64,000 bases of DNA from an uncultured Alphaproteobacteria bacterium (GTDB taxonomy: Bacteria; Pseudomonadota; Alphaproteobacteria; UBA6615). The stretch's first letter is position 1; every line of letters begins with the position of its first letter. Shown piece by piece: positions 17,605 to 28,569 of the stretch. The DNA lies in the NCBI GenBank assembly GCA_943787745.1, contig CALSNJ010000004.1, positions 159,122 through 223,121 on the forward strand, in the 5' to 3' direction. The notes under the pieces were generated by a model. It made no database searches. It was not told where the DNA came from and saw only the letters and a program-made list of their open reading frames with translations. The position numbers and the translations under genes were made by a program.

Positions 17605-18747
17605 ATGCCCGACGGATCACCAGACTCCCAAGCTACGACCCCGCTCGATCGCTATCGCGAATTGCGCGAGACGAACGCGCTGATGCGCGACCCCTCGCAA
17701 AAGCTTGCCGTGGAGAAGCTGCAAAGCCTGCACCATGCCCTCACGGGATATCAGCCAGCCGGAGACAGCTGGCTTTCAGGCTGGAAAGACCGGTTTGGTC
17801 TGGGCCGAAGGTCCGAAGAACCACCGCAGGGCATCTATATGTACGGGCCCGTCGGTCGCGGAAAATCGATGCTGACCGATATGTTTTTCGACACAGCCCC
17901 GGTTGAGAGAAAACGGCGTGTCCATTTCCATGCCTTCATGCTCGAAGTCCAGAAGCGCCTGACGGATCTCAGAAAACGCGAGAAGCAAGACGACCCTCTG
18001 ATGCATGTCGCATCAGAGATTGCAAAAGAAAGCTGGCTGCTCTGCTTTGACGAGTTCCATGTGGTCAATATCGCCGACGCCATGATCCTTGGACGGTTGT
18101 TTCAGGCATTCTTCGATCATGGTGTGGTGATTATCGCCACATCCAACGTGGCACCCCAGGACCTGTACAAAGGCGGTTTGCAGCGCGAGCGGTTCCTGCC
18201 TTTCATTGATTTGATCATGCAGAAACTCGACGTGCTGGATATCGGTGCCGGGCGTGATTTCCGCCTCGACCGTCTGAAAGGCGACCCTGTCTGGCACACG
18301 CCCCTTGGCGGAGAGTCCACAGCGATGCTCGACAAGGCATTCGCAACCCTGACCGACAACGCAACACCACAACCCGAAGAGATCGAACTTCAGGGTCGAG
18401 CCCTGATCGCGGAACGAGCCGCACGCGGCATCGCACGCTTCAGCTTTGATGAATTGTGTAACAAGCCAAGGGGCGCGGCGGATTTTCTGGCGATCGCGTC
18501 ACGCTTCCACACCGTCATGATCGACGATATCCCGCGCCTGGAAGCCGCCGAACGTGACGCGGCCAAACGCTTCGTGGTGCTTGTGGATTCCCTTTACGAG
18601 CACAAGGTGAACCTTTTCGCCACCGCAGCGGCAGAGCCCGGTGCACTTTACACCGAGGGGGACACGGCGTTCGAATTCGAACGCACCGTCTCGCGTTTGA
18701 TGGAAATGCAGGCCGAAGATTATCTCGATAGCCCGCATATCCCCTGA
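17605..18747 (+). CDS. zapE: cell division protein ZapE (AFG1-like ATPase)
   Basis: A 380-residue AAA+-like P-loop ATPase. Walker A is GPVGRGKSM, Walker B is LLCFDEFHVVNIADAMI, and a sensor region ATSNVAP follows. The FHAFM and HDDIPRL-type (MIDDIPRL) motifs and a DSLYEHKVNL stretch near the C-terminus mark the ZapE/AFG1 family. In E. coli ZapE associates with the Z-ring; in mitochondria AFG1 aids respiratory complex turnover. In alphaproteobacteria this gene often sits directly before mdh-sucCD, as here. Confidence 0.93.
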   Translation: MPDGSPDSQATTPLDRYRELRETNALMRDPSQKLAVEKLQSLHHALTGYQPAGDSWLSGWKDRFGLGRRSEEPPQGIYMYGPVGRGKSMLTDMFFDTAPVERKRRVHFHAFMLEVQKRLTDLRKREKQDDPLMHVASEIAKESWLLCFDEFHVVNIADAMILGRLFQAFFDHGVVIIATSNVAPQDLYKGGLQRERFLPFIDLIMQKLDVLDIGAGRDFRLDRLKGDPVWHTPLGGESTAMLDKAFATLTDNATPQPEEIELQGRALIAERAARGIARFSFDELCNKPRGAADFLAIASRFHTVMIDDIPRLEAAERDAAKRFVVLVDSLYEHKVNLFATAAAEPGALYTEGDTAFEFERTVSRLMEMQAEDYLDSPHIP

Positions 18748-18900
18748 CCGACAATCGTGTCGAATGTGGAAGCAATTTCCCGCCCTCACGCCGGCGGCAC
18801 AAATTCCTTGCCAGACCGTCCCTTGAACCGTCCGGACATACGGGTTACACGATGCCCGCAATCTGGCGCGCCTAGGGCTTTTCGGCGTGACTTTTAATGA

Positions 18901-19896
<996 letters not shown>

Positions 19897-19914
19897 AGGT
19901 TCACTTTGCGTACG

Positions 19915-19950
19915 CCCGTGGTTCGGTGTGCTTGCACACCAACCCACGGG
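19915..19950 (+). repeat. long intercistronic hairpin downstream of mdh
   Basis: Two 17-nt arms (19915-19931 and 19934-19950) pair at 15 of 17 positions around a TT loop. No T-run follows, so it is not a standard terminator. It begins 18 bp after the mdh stop. It could stabilise the mdh 3' end or be a processing site. Confidence 0.75.
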
Positions 19951-19957
19951 TGATAGA

Positions 19958-20002
19958 GTTTCACAGCGTTAACCATGTTTTGATCAGTACGCTGATAGAA
20001 AC
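19958..20002 (+). repeat. second intercistronic stem between mdh and sucC
   Basis: GTTTC/GAAAC (5 bp) and, inside it, CAGCG/CGCTG (5 bp) form a stem with a small asymmetric internal loop and a ~21-nt apical loop. It follows the 19915-19950 hairpin directly. Confidence 0.5.
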
Positions 20003-20092
20003 CCGGTTTTAAAGACGCTGTATCGTTAATCCTCTCGTAACGCCGGGCCGTCATGGTCCCTGCGGACAACAATCTTCCGGACCTATGCGTTC

Positions 20093-21289
20093 ATGAACAT
20101 CCACGAATATCAGGCCAAAGGTCTGCTGGCGAAATTCGGTGTGGCCGTCCCACGCGGTTCTGTCGCCTACACAGTTGACGAGGCCAGCAAGGCTGCCGCC
20201 GAACTCGGTGGTGACATCTGGGTCGTCAAATCCCAAATTCATGCAGGCGGCCGCGGTGCCGGGCACTTCGCCAACAATCCTGACGGCGGCGGCGGTGTTC
20301 GCCTCGCCCGTTCGGATGACGATGTGCGCGCACATGCCGAAGCCATGCTGGGCAATGTCCTCGTCACCAAGCAGACCGGCGCAGAAGGCAAAGAGGTCAA
20401 ACGCATCTATGTCGAGGAAGGTTGCGACATCGCGCGCGAGCTTTACCTCAGCCTGCTGGTCGACCGCGAAACCTCCCGCATCGTTATCATCGCCTCGACC
20501 GAAGGCGGCATGGACATTGAAACCGTTGCCGAAGAAACCCCGGAAAAGATCGCAACCGTCGCGATTGACCCTGCGACCGGCATCATGCCGTTCCACACCC
20601 GCGAGATCGCCTTCGGGCTCGGCCTTGAGGGTGCGCAGATCAAGAGCGCTGCCAAGTTCCTGATGGCCATGTACAAGGCCTTTCTCGACATGGATGCCGC
20701 GCTTGTGGAGATCAACCCGCTGGTCGTCACCGGCGCGGCGATGTGATCGCGCTCGATGCAAAGATGAACTTCGACGACAACGCGCTCTATCGCCATCCCG
20801 ACATCGAAGAGCTGCGCGACGAGGACGAAGAAGACCCGATGGAGCTCGAAGCCGTCGAAGCACGAGCTCAACTACATCAAACTCGATGGCGCGATCGGCT
20901 GCATGGTCAACGGTGCCGGCCTGGCGATGGCAACGATGGATATCGTCAAGCTCTACGGCGCGAACCCGCCAACTTCCTCGATGTGGGCGGCGGCGCGACC
21001 AAGGAACGGTGACCGACGGCCTTCAAGATCATCCTGTCGGATCCCAATGTCGAAGGCATCCTGGTCAACATCTTCGGTGGCATCATGCGCTGCGACGTGA
21101 TTGCCGACGGCGTCGTTGCTGCGGCGCGCGAAGTGTCACTCCATGTCCCGCTGGTTGTGCGCCTCGAAGGCACCAATGTGGAACTCGGCAAGAAAGATTC
21201 TCGCCGAGTCCGGATTGCCGATCATTACGGCAGATGATCTGGGCGACGCGGCTGAAAAGATCGTGAACGCTGTGAAGGAGGCGGCGTAA
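20093..21289 (+). CDS. sucC: succinyl-CoA synthetase beta subunit SucC, frame broken by six single-base indels
   Basis: The full span is 399 codons including the stop, exactly the length expected of SucC (ATP-grasp subunit; succinyl-CoA to succinate with NTP synthesis). Residues 1-215 read cleanly from [16 protein letters not shown] to [10 protein letters not shown]. After that the conserved protein continues only by switching frames. A base is missing near 20738, extra at 20854, missing near 20969, missing near 21008, extra near 21018 and extra at 21193-21195. The indels sum to zero, and the last segment ([20 protein letters not shown]) is back in the original frame. As written, translation stops at 20746. 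The protein sequence across all frames is otherwise fully conserved, so sequence error is more likely than true loss. Confidence 0.85.
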
Positions 21290-21293
21290 CGCC

Positions 21294-22169
21294 ATGTCCG
21301 TACTCGTTAACAAAGACACCAAGGTCATCTGTCAGGGCTTCACAGGAGCTCAGGGCACATTCCATTCCGAACAGGCCATCGCCTATGGCACCAAGATGGT
21401 CGGCGGCGTGACACCGGGCAAAGGTGGTTCAGCACCCATCTCGATCTGCCGGTCTTCGACACCGTCAACAGGCCGTCCAGCACACCGGCGCGACGCCTCG
21501 GTCATCTATGTTCCCCCGCCCTTTGCAGCCGATGCGATCGTGGAAGCCGATCGATGCGGGTCTCGGACTTGTCGTCTGCATCACCGAAGGCATTCCGGTC
21601 CTCGACATGGTCAAGGTCAAGCGCGCTCTGGATGGTACACAACCCGTCTGATCGGCCCGAACTGTCCCGGTGTCATCACACCAGATGAATGCAAGATCGG
21701 CATCATGCCCGGCCACATTCACCAGCGCGGCAATATCGGCATTGTATCGCGCTCCGGCACGCTTACCTATGAGGCCGTGGGCCAGACCACTGCTGTGGGA
21801 CTGGGCCAGACGACCTGTATCGGCATCGGCGGCGATCCCGTGAACGGCACAAACTTCATTGATTGCCTTGAAATGTTCCTCGACGACGACGAAACCGAGG
21901 GCATCATCATGATTGGTGAAATCGGTGGATCCGCTGAGGAAGACGCAGCGGACTTCATCAAGTCTTCGAAAATCAAGAAACCGATTGCCGGTTTCATTGC
22001 AGGTGTTACGGCACCTCCGGGAAAACGCATGGGCCATGCCGGTGCAATCATCTCGGGCGGCAAAGGCACAGCAGATGCCAAGATCGAGGCGATGAAATCT
22101 GCAGGTATGCTGGTGGCGAATTCGCCATCCGCGCTTGGGACAACAATGATGGCGGCCATGAAGGGCTAA
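21294..22169 (+). CDS. sucD: succinyl-CoA synthetase alpha subunit SucD, internally frame-shuffled
   Basis: A 291-codon frame of normal SucD length with a correct start ([20 protein letters not shown]) and correct C-terminal half, including [10 protein letters not shown] with the phosphohistidine. Residues ~46-65 and ~86-115 are scrambled. The true sequence is found in other frames: [19 protein letters not shown] and [20 protein letters not shown]. Indels are inferred at 21429-21430, ~21466, ~21491, 21549 and ~21637-21641. Because they compensate, the frame stays open and an automatic annotator would miss the fault. It starts 4 bp after sucC. The CoA-binding region is the part affected. Confidence 0.88.
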   Translation: MSVLVNKDTKVICQGFTGAQGTFHSEQAIAYGTKMVGGVTPGKGGSAPISICRSSTPSTGRPAHRRDASVIYVPPPFAADAIVEADRCGSRTCRLHHRRHSGPRHGQGQARSGWYTTRLIGPNCPGVITPDECKIGIMPGHIHQRGNIGIVSRSGTLTYEAVGQTTAVGLGQTTCIGIGGDPVNGTNFIDCLEMFLDDDETEGIIMIGEIGGSAEEDAADFIKSSKIKKPIAGFIAGVTAPPGKRMGHAGAIISGGKGTADAKIEAMKSAGMLVANSPSALGTTMMAAMKG

Positions 22170-22177
22170 ATCTGATT

Positions 22178-22201
22178 GTTGGTGCGACGGGGGGCACCAA
22201 C
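22178..22201 (+). repeat. hairpin between sucD and sucA
   Basis: GTTGGTGC (22178-22185) pairs perfectly with GCACCAAC (22194-22201) around an 8-nt G-rich loop. No T-run follows. It lies 8 bp after the sucD stop and probably shapes the intercistronic mRNA rather than ending it. Confidence 0.6.
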
Positions 22202-22242
22202 GCGTTCAACCGGGGACCGCGGAGAGACACTGCGGCAAAAAA

Positions 22243-25182
22243 ATGAGTAACTACATAGGCCACTCGTCGTTTTTGAACGGCGCAAATGCCACCTTCGTCG
22301 CCGAACTATACACGCGTTATCTCGAACGGCCGGAAAGTGTCGATCCGGAGTGGGGAGAGTTTTTCTCCACCCTGCATGACGATGCGCGCGCCTTGCTCGA
22401 AGACCTGAAAGGCCCCAGCTGGGCACCGCGGAATTCCGCGATTATCGGCGGCACCAATGGTTCCGGAACCAACGGGGCTGGCGGAAACGGGCATACTGCT
22501 CCCGCTGTCACAGCACGTGCGGGGGCCGCGCTCAAAGGCGCGCCGCTCTCTTATGGTGCTGCAACGGACGCAAGCGCTTCGCCGGATCAGGTTCGACGCG
22601 CCACACTGGATTCGATCAGGGCCCTGATGCTGATCCGCGCCTATCGCGTGCGGGGACATCTGGAATCAAACCTTGACCCCCTCGGGTTGATGCCGAAAGA
22701 GCCGCATCCCGAGCTTGACCCCAGAACCTATGGTTTTGCGGAATCCGACATGGATCGCCCGATCTTCATCAACTATGTGCTCGGGCTGGAAACAGCCACA
22801 ATGCGCCAGATTATTGACGTCGTCCGCGATACCTATTGTGGAAATATCGGCGTCGAATTCATGCACATTCAGGGCCCTGAAGAAAAAGCCTGGATTCAGG
22901 AACGGATCGAGGGTGAGCGCAATCACACAGAATTCACCGACAAGGGTAAGGAAGCCATTCTTGGCGCACTAACCCGGGCGGAAATTTTTGAGCAGTTCCT
23001 CGACAAGAAATACACCGGCGCCAAGCGTTTCGGTCTGGAGGGCGGTGAGTCCCTGATTCCCGCGCTCGAGCAGATCGTCAAACGCGGTGGCCAGCTCGGC
23101 TTGCGTGAACTCGTGATCGGCATGCCCCATCGCGGGCGCCTGAACGTGCTGACCAATTTCATGGACAAACCTTTCCGGGCCATGTTCTCGGAATTCGAGG
23201 GCAATTCCCCCAATCCCGACGATGTCATGGGCTCGGGTGACGTGAAGTATCACCTTGGCACGTCGTCTGACCGGACGTTCGATGGCAATACAGTGCATCT
23301 CTCGCTGACGCCGAACCCAAGTCATCTGGAGGCGGTGAACACCGTTGTTCTAGGCAAGGTTCGCGCCAAGCAGCAGCTCCGCACAGACACCGATCGTGAA
23401 AAAGTCATGGCGATCCTGATGCATGGCGATGCCGCTTTTGCCGGTCAGGGCCTGGTTGCCGAAACTCTCGATCTTTCGCAGCTTCGCGGCTACCGCACCG
23501 GTGGCACCGTGCATGTGATCGTCAACAATCAGATCGGCTTCACGACAAACCCGACAGCCGCGCGTTCATCTCCCTATTCCTCTGATGTCGCGAAGATGAT
23601 TCAGGCGCCGATTTTTCATGTGAACGGCGACGATCCGGAATCCACAGTTCATGCCGCGCGCATCGCCACCGAATATCGGTACCGCTTTAAAGCTGATGTC
23701 GTGTTCGACCTTTGGGGCTATCGCCGCGCAGGGCACAACGAATCCGATGAGCCGGCCTTCACACAGCCGCTGATGTACAAGTCGATTTCCGAACAACCCA
23801 CCACCCGCGCCCTCTATGCCAAACAACTAGAGGACCAAGGCGTTATCCCGCAGGGTGGCGGCGACCGTATGGTTGAGGAATTCCAGAACTTTCTGGAGCA
23901 GGAATTCGAAGCGGCCAAAAGCTACAAGCCCAACAAGGCCGACTGGCTGGAGGGCCGCTGGGCCGATCTGGGCATGGCCGGAGATGAAGAGGCACAACGG
24001 GGCAAAACCGCGGTCAGCATGGACCTCCTGCGCGAAGTCGGCCATGCCATCTCGGAACCGCCGGACGGCTTCAACGCGAACTCGAAAATCCTTCGCCAGC
24101 TCAAGAGCAAGCGGAAGATGATTGATGAAGGAAAGGGCATCGACTGGGCGACCGGCGAGGCCCTCGCCTTTGGTACGCTGCTGTGTGAATCGACCCCTGT
24201 TCGTCTGTCTGGCGAAGACGTCGGACGCGGCACATTTTCACATCGTCATGCCGTTCTCATCGACCAGCAGAACGAAGACAAATACATCCCACTGTCGAAC
24301 ATCCGATACGGCCAGGCACCGATTGAAGTTATCGATAGCCCCCTGTCTGAGTTCGGCGTTCTGGGGTTTGAGTATGGATACGCGCAGGCTGAGCCGCATG
24401 CACTCGTCCTCTGGGAAGCTCAGTTCGGCGACTTTGCCAATGGAGCACAGGTGATCATTGACCAGTTCATCGCATCGGGTGAGTCCAAATGGCTGCGCAT
24501 GGCTGGGCTGGTGATGCTCCTTCCTCATGGCTACGAGGGTCAGGGCCCCGAGCATTCCTCAGCCAAGCTGGAGCGCTATCTGCAGCTCTGTGCGGAAGAC
24601 AATATGCAGGTGTGCAACATCACCACACCGGCGAACTACTATCATTCGTTGCGACGTCAGGTTCATCGCAACTTCCGCAAGCCGCTCGTCATCATGACGC
24701 CGAAATCGCTACTGCGTCACAAGCTCTGCGTCTCCGACCTTGACGATTTTGGTCCCGACACAAGTTTCCATCGCGTCCTTTGGGACAACGAGCAGCTTTG
24801 CGAAGACAAGGATGTGAAGCGCGTCGTGCTGTGTTCAGGCAAGGTCTACTACGACCTGTTCGAGGAACGCGCCAAACGCGAAATCGACGATGTCTTCTTC
24901 CTGCGCCTGGAACAGCTGTATCCGTTCCCCAAGAAGGCACTTGTAAAAGAACTCTCTCGTTTCAAGCATGCTGAAATTGTGTGGTGCCAGGAAGAGCCCG
25001 AAAACATGGGCGCCTGGACGTTTGTGGACCGTCGTCTGGAAGCGGTGCTGAACGAAATCGACGCTGACCAAAAACGCCCGCGCTATGTGGGTCGCCCGGA
25101 AGCCGCCTCACCTGCCACAGGCAATGGGGCACGGCATCGGCGTGAACAGGAAAAACTCGTAGACGACGCCCTGACGCTGTAA
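22243..25182 (+). CDS. sucA: 2-oxoglutarate dehydrogenase E1 component
   Basis: A 979-residue thiamine-diphosphate enzyme that decarboxylates 2-oxoglutarate. The N-terminus NGANATFVAELYTRYLERPESVDPEW is the E2-binding type segment in pieces; a Gly/Asn/Thr-rich linker follows at ~68-88. GMPHRGRLNVL, HLGTS and GDAAFAGQGLVAETLDLS mark the TPP domain, and LLPHGYEGQGPEHSSA the transketolase-like second half. GGAGAG at 22221-22226 is the nearest Shine-Dalgarno site, but it is 16 bp from the ATG and sits in a CCGC/GCGG loop. Unlike sucCD, it is intact throughout. Confidence 0.96.
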   Translation: MSNYIGHSSFLNGANATFVAELYTRYLERPESVDPEWGEFFSTLHDDARALLEDLKGPSWAPRNSAIIGGTNGSGTNGAGGNGHTAPAVTARAGAALKGAPLSYGAATDASASPDQVRRATLDSIRALMLIRAYRVRGHLESNLDPLGLMPKEPHPELDPRTYGFAESDMDRPIFINYVLGLETATMRQIIDVVRDTYCGNIGVEFMHIQGPEEKAWIQERIEGERNHTEFTDKGKEAILGALTRAEIFEQFLDKKYTGAKRFGLEGGESLIPALEQIVKRGGQLGLRELVIGMPHRGRLNVLTNFMDKPFRAMFSEFEGNSPNPDDVMGSGDVKYHLGTSSDRTFDGNTVHLSLTPNPSHLEAVNTVVLGKVRAKQQLRTDTDREKVMAILMHGDAAFAGQGLVAETLDLSQLRGYRTGGTVHVIVNNQIGFTTNPTAARSSPYSSDVAKMIQAPIFHVNGDDPESTVHAARIATEYRYRFKADVVFDLWGYRRAGHNESDEPAFTQPLMYKSISEQPTTRALYAKQLEDQGVIPQGGGDRMVEEFQNFLEQEFEAAKSYKPNKADWLEGRWADLGMAGDEEAQRGKTAVSMDLLREVGHAISEPPDGFNANSKILRQLKSKRKMIDEGKGIDWATGEALAFGTLLCESTPVRLSGEDVGRGTFSHRHAVLIDQQNEDKYIPLSNIRYGQAPIEVIDSPLSEFGVLGFEYGYAQAEPHALVLWEAQFGDFANGAQVIIDQFIASGESKWLRMAGLVMLLPHGYEGQGPEHSSAKLERYLQLCAEDNMQVCNITTPANYYHSLRRQVHRNFRKPLVIMTPKSLLRHKLCVSDLDDFGPDTSFHRVLWDNEQLCEDKDVKRVVLCSGKVYYDLFEERAKREIDDVFFLRLEQLYPFPKKALVKELSRFKHAEIVWCQEEPENMGAWTFVDRRLEAVLNEIDADQKRPRYVGRPEAASPATGNGARHRREQEKLVDDALTL

Positions 25183-25215
25183 TGCGACCGGGCGAACAAC
25201 AGGAACGTTAAGAAT

Positions 25216-26775
25216 ATGGCGACGGAAATCAAAGTCCCCGATATGGGCGAGTCGGTAACCGAAGGCACGATCGCCCGATGGTTCAAGGCTGAAGGCGAGG
25301 CGATCACGGCGGATGAACCGCTGGTCGAAATCGAGACCGACAAGGTCACGGTTGAAGTTCCTGCGCCGAGTTCTGGTGTCCTGACCGAAATTCGTGCCAA
25401 TGAAGGAGCAGACGTCGAGGTCGGCAGCGTAATCGGTGCCATCGATGAAAGCGCAACCGCCACGGCAGCTCCCGCCAGCAAGCCAGCCGAAGCGAAAGCT
25501 GGCAAGCCTGCTGCTCCGGCACCTGCAGCCGCCGCAAGCGGCGACATGATCGACATCAGCGTCCCCGATCTGGGTGAATCCGTGACCGAGGGCACCGTTG
25601 GTCGCTGGCTCAAAAAGGTGGGAGATTCATTCGAAGCCGATGAGGCTCTTGTCGAAATTGAAACCGACAAGGTCACCGCCGAGTTGCCCGCACCAAGCGC
25701 CGGCACACTGGTCGAAATTATTGCCGATGAAGGCGTGGACGTTGAAGTGGGAGCCGTTGTCGGCCGCATCACCACGGGCGACGCCCCAGCTGCCAGCGCA
25801 GCCCCCGCCACCGCACCGGCGAGTTCCTCGGAAGCCGCTGCAGATGACCTGCCGCTGGCACCGGCCGTCCGCAAACTGATCGACGATAATGGTCTGAACG
25901 CAGCCGATATCGAAGCAACCGGCCGTGACGGACGCATCACCAAGGGTGATGTCCTCCGCCACATGGAAAATGGTGGAACCGCGAAACCGGCCGCACCGGC
26001 AGCATCTGCCCCGGCCGCACCGACAGCCCCGACATTCGTGTCTGCCGGCGACCTGCCCGACCGCCCCGAAGACGAGCGCGGCGAAGAACGCGTCCGGATG
26101 ACCAAACTGCGTCAGACCGTGGCACGCCGCCTCAAAGAGGCACAGAACTCCGCCGCGATGCTGACGACTTTCAACGAGATCGACATGAAGGCCGTGATGG
26201 ACCTTCGGGCCCGCTACAAGGACGATTTCGAGAAGAAGCACGGCATCAAGCTCGGATTCATGAGCATGTTCGTGAAAGCGGCCGTCAATGCGCTCAAGGA
26301 AATTCCAGCCGTGAACGCTGAAATCCACGGCGACGAGATTGTCTACAAGAACTACTACGATATCGGCATTGCTGTCGGTGGTGCCCAGGGCCTGGTCGTT
26401 CCGGTCATGCGCGACGCAGACGCCAAAAGCTTTTCCGAGATCGAGTCCGGTGTTGCCGATTTCGGTAAACGTGCGCGCGATGGCGATCTTTCAATGAAAG
26501 AGCTGACCGGCGGCACGTTCACAATCACCAATGGTGGCATCTTTGGTTCGATGCTCTCCACACCAATCCTCAACCCGCCGCAGTCCGGCATTCTGGGGAT
26601 GCACAACATCGTCAAACGCCCGGTCGTGATCGACGATGAAATCGTCATCCGCCCGATGATGTATGTCGCCCTGAGCTATGACCATCGCATCGTTGATGGA
26701 CGCGAAGCTGTGACCTTCCTTGTTCGCATCAAACAGGCGATCGAGGACCCCGAGCGCCTTCTGATCGGAGTCTGA
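25216..26775 (+). CDS. sucB: dihydrolipoyl succinyltransferase E2 with two lipoyl domains
   Basis: 519 residues, longer than the ~400 usual for SucB, because two lipoyl domains are present. Domain 1 is at ~1-78 and domain 2 at ~112-188, each with the lipoyl-lysine motif EIETDKV. Ala/Pro-rich linkers separate them. A peripheral E3-binding domain follows at ~215-252 ([29 protein letters not shown]). The catalytic domain ends with [14 protein letters not shown] carrying the active His and Asp. It lies 33 bp after sucA and 6 bp before lpd. Two-lipoyl SucB proteins are known in some alphaproteobacteria. Confidence 0.95.
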   Translation: MATEIKVPDMGESVTEGTIARWFKAEGEAITADEPLVEIETDKVTVEVPAPSSGVLTEIRANEGADVEVGSVIGAIDESATATAAPASKPAEAKAGKPAAPAPAAAASGDMIDISVPDLGESVTEGTVGRWLKKVGDSFEADEALVEIETDKVTAELPAPSAGTLVEIIADEGVDVEVGAVVGRITTGDAPAASAAPATAPASSSEAAADDLPLAPAVRKLIDDNGLNAADIEATGRDGRITKGDVLRHMENGGTAKPAAPAASAPAAPTAPTFVSAGDLPDRPEDERGEERVRMTKLRQTVARRLKEAQNSAAMLTTFNEIDMKAVMDLRARYKDDFEKKHGIKLGFMSMFVKAAVNALKEIPAVNAEIHGDEIVYKNYYDIGIAVGGAQGLVVPVMRDADAKSFSEIESGVADFGKRARDGDLSMKELTGGTFTITNGGIFGSMLSTPILNPPQSGILGMHNIVKRPVVIDDEIVIRPMMYVALSYDHRIVDGREAVTFLVRIKQAIEDPERLLIGV

Positions 26776-26781
26776 TCAACC

Positions 26782-28191
26782 ATGGCAGAGAACACCTACG
26801 ACCTCGTTGTTATTGGCGCTGGCCCTGGCGGCTATGTGGCTGCAATTCGTGCCGCACAACTCGGGCTGAATGTCGCCTGTATCGACAAACGCAAGAGTCT
26901 GGGCGGGACCTGCCTCAATATCGGCTGTATCCCCTCAAAGGCATTGCTGCAGTCCTCCGAGCATTACAGCCACGCCCTGCATGGATTGGCGGCCCACGGT
27001 GTCAATGTCGGCAAAGTATCCTACGACCTGTCGGCGATGATGGGGCACAAGGACAAGGTCGTCAAAGACAACACCAAGGGTATCGAGTTCCTGTTCAAAA
27101 AGAACAAGGTGACGTCCTATCACGGCACCGCCAGCATCAAGAGTGCGACACAGGTGGACGTCACTTCTGAAGACGGGAAGATCGAGTCACTGAAAACAGG
27201 TTCTGTGCTGATTGCGACCGGCTCAGAATCCGCACCGCTTCCCGGCGTCGAAATCGACGAGAAGCAAATTGTGACATCCACGGGCGCACTCACACTGGAA
27301 ACCACGCCAAAACACCTCGTTGTGGTGGGTGCCGGTTATATCGGCCTCGAAATGGGTTCGGTATGGGCCCGGCTCGGTGCCGAAGTGACCGTGATCGAGT
27401 TCCTCGACCGCATCACTCCGGGTATGGACGGGGAAGTCGCCAAGGCCTTTCAGAAAATTCTCGAAAAGCAGGGCATGACCTTCAAACTCGGCACCAAGGT
27501 AACAGGCGCTGAAACTCTTAAAACCAAGGTCAAACTCACCGTTGAACCGGCAGCGGGCGGTGACGCCGAAACCATTGATTGCGACACCGTACTCGTCTCG
27601 ATCGGCCGACGACCCTTCACCGACCAGCTTGGCCTGGACGAGGCGGGTGTAAAGACCACTGATCGCGGATTTGTTGAAATCGACGAACACTTCCAAACCA
27701 ATGTGGAAGGCATCTATGCCATCGGCGATTGCGTCCGCGGCCCGATGCTGGCCCACAAAGCTGAAGACGAAGGCGTCGCGGCAGCAGAAATCATCTCCGG
27801 AGAGAGCGGCCACGTGAATTACGACGTCATTCCCGGCATCGTCTACACATGGCCCGAAGTTGCATCCGTTGGCAAAACCGAAGAGCAACTCAAAGAAGAA
27901 GGTGTCGATTACAGGATCGGCAAGTTTCCCTTTTCTGCCAATGGGCGCGCACGTGCAGCAAACGAAACCGATGGTTTTGTGAAACTTCTCGCCGATGCCA
28001 AAACGGACCGCGTGCTCGGCGCGCATATTCTCGGCCCGGATGCCGGCACCCTGATCCACGAGATCGTTGTCGGAATGGAATTTGGCGCCTCGGCAGAGGA
28101 CATCGCAAGAACTTGCCATGGGCACCCGACCCTGTCGGAAGCCGTCAAAGAAGCTGCACTCGCCGTAGACGGACGCACCATCCACATCTAG
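26782..28191 (+). CDS. lpdA: dihydrolipoyl dehydrogenase E3
   Basis: A 469-residue flavoprotein that reoxidises lipoamide for the 2-oxoglutarate dehydrogenase complex. FAD motif [17 protein letters not shown] is at 12-28. The redox disulfide is C44/C49 in [14 protein letters not shown]. The NAD motif is [17 protein letters not shown], and the C-terminal [11 protein letters not shown] carries the catalytic His region. It closes the sucAB-lpd unit and converges on the response regulator gene with only 6 bp between stops. Confidence 0.96.
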   Translation: MAENTYDLVVIGAGPGGYVAAIRAAQLGLNVACIDKRKSLGGTCLNIGCIPSKALLQSSEHYSHALHGLAAHGVNVGKVSYDLSAMMGHKDKVVKDNTKGIEFLFKKNKVTSYHGTASIKSATQVDVTSEDGKIESLKTGSVLIATGSESAPLPGVEIDEKQIVTSTGALTLETTPKHLVVVGAGYIGLEMGSVWARLGAEVTVIEFLDRITPGMDGEVAKAFQKILEKQGMTFKLGTKVTGAETLKTKVKLTVEPAAGGDAETIDCDTVLVSIGRRPFTDQLGLDEAGVKTTDRGFVEIDEHFQTNVEGIYAIGDCVRGPMLAHKAEDEGVAAAEIISGESGHVNYDVIPGIVYTWPEVASVGKTEEQLKEEGVDYRIGKFPFSANGRARAANETDGFVKLLADAKTDRVLGAHILGPDAGTLIHEIVVGMEFGASAEDIARTCHGHPTLSEAVKEAALAVDGRTIHI

Positions 28192-28197
28192 CAGGCC

Positions 28198-28569
28198 TCA
28201 ATCGACCGTCAGGTGCCGTTTCACCGCGCTTGCAAGCTCATGTAAATCCAGCGGCTTGCGAAGCAATTCGGTTGCACCCGCATCAAGGGCTTCAGCTTCG
28301 GCTTCCCGCAGCACCTGACCGGTGACAACAAAAATCGGTAGCCGCGTGTCTTCAGCACGAATGTTACGGATGAGCTCAACCCCATCACCATTGGGCATAC
28401 GCAGATCGGTTACGATGAGGTCGGCCGGGTCTGCTTGATGCGAAGAAAGCGCAGTAGACCCGCTGCCAGCCATGGTCGTACGGATAGACTCACTTTCAAG
28501 AAAACGGGAAACCTGCTGGGCCGCCAGCGGCTCATCATCAACCACCAATATATGTCGGCTCTGCGTCAT
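28198..28569 (-). CDS. single-domain response regulator (receiver only)
   Basis: 123 residues, all of it a CheY-like receiver. The acidic pocket is D11/D12 (VVDDEP), the phosphoacceptor is D55 in VTDLRMPNGDG, followed by FVVTGQ and the RKPLD lysine near the end. There is no DNA-binding or enzymatic output domain. Its ATG overlaps the stop of the sensor kinase gene by 4 bp, so the two are coupled and almost certainly a cognate pair. The output is unknown; it could act by protein contact or as a phosphate sink. Confidence 0.9.
   Translation of the reverse strand: MTQSRHILVVDDEPLAAQQVSRFLESESIRTTMAGSGSTALSSHQADPADLIVTDLRMPNGDGVELIRNIRAEDTRLPIFVVTGQVLREAEAEALDAGATELLRKPLDLHELASAVKRHLTVD

Noticed and set aside
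20093..21289. sucC as a true pseudogene
   Set aside because: The indels sum to zero, the protein is fully conserved across frames, and the adjacent TCA genes are intact. Sequence error is more likely, so it is listed as a CDS with a broken frame.
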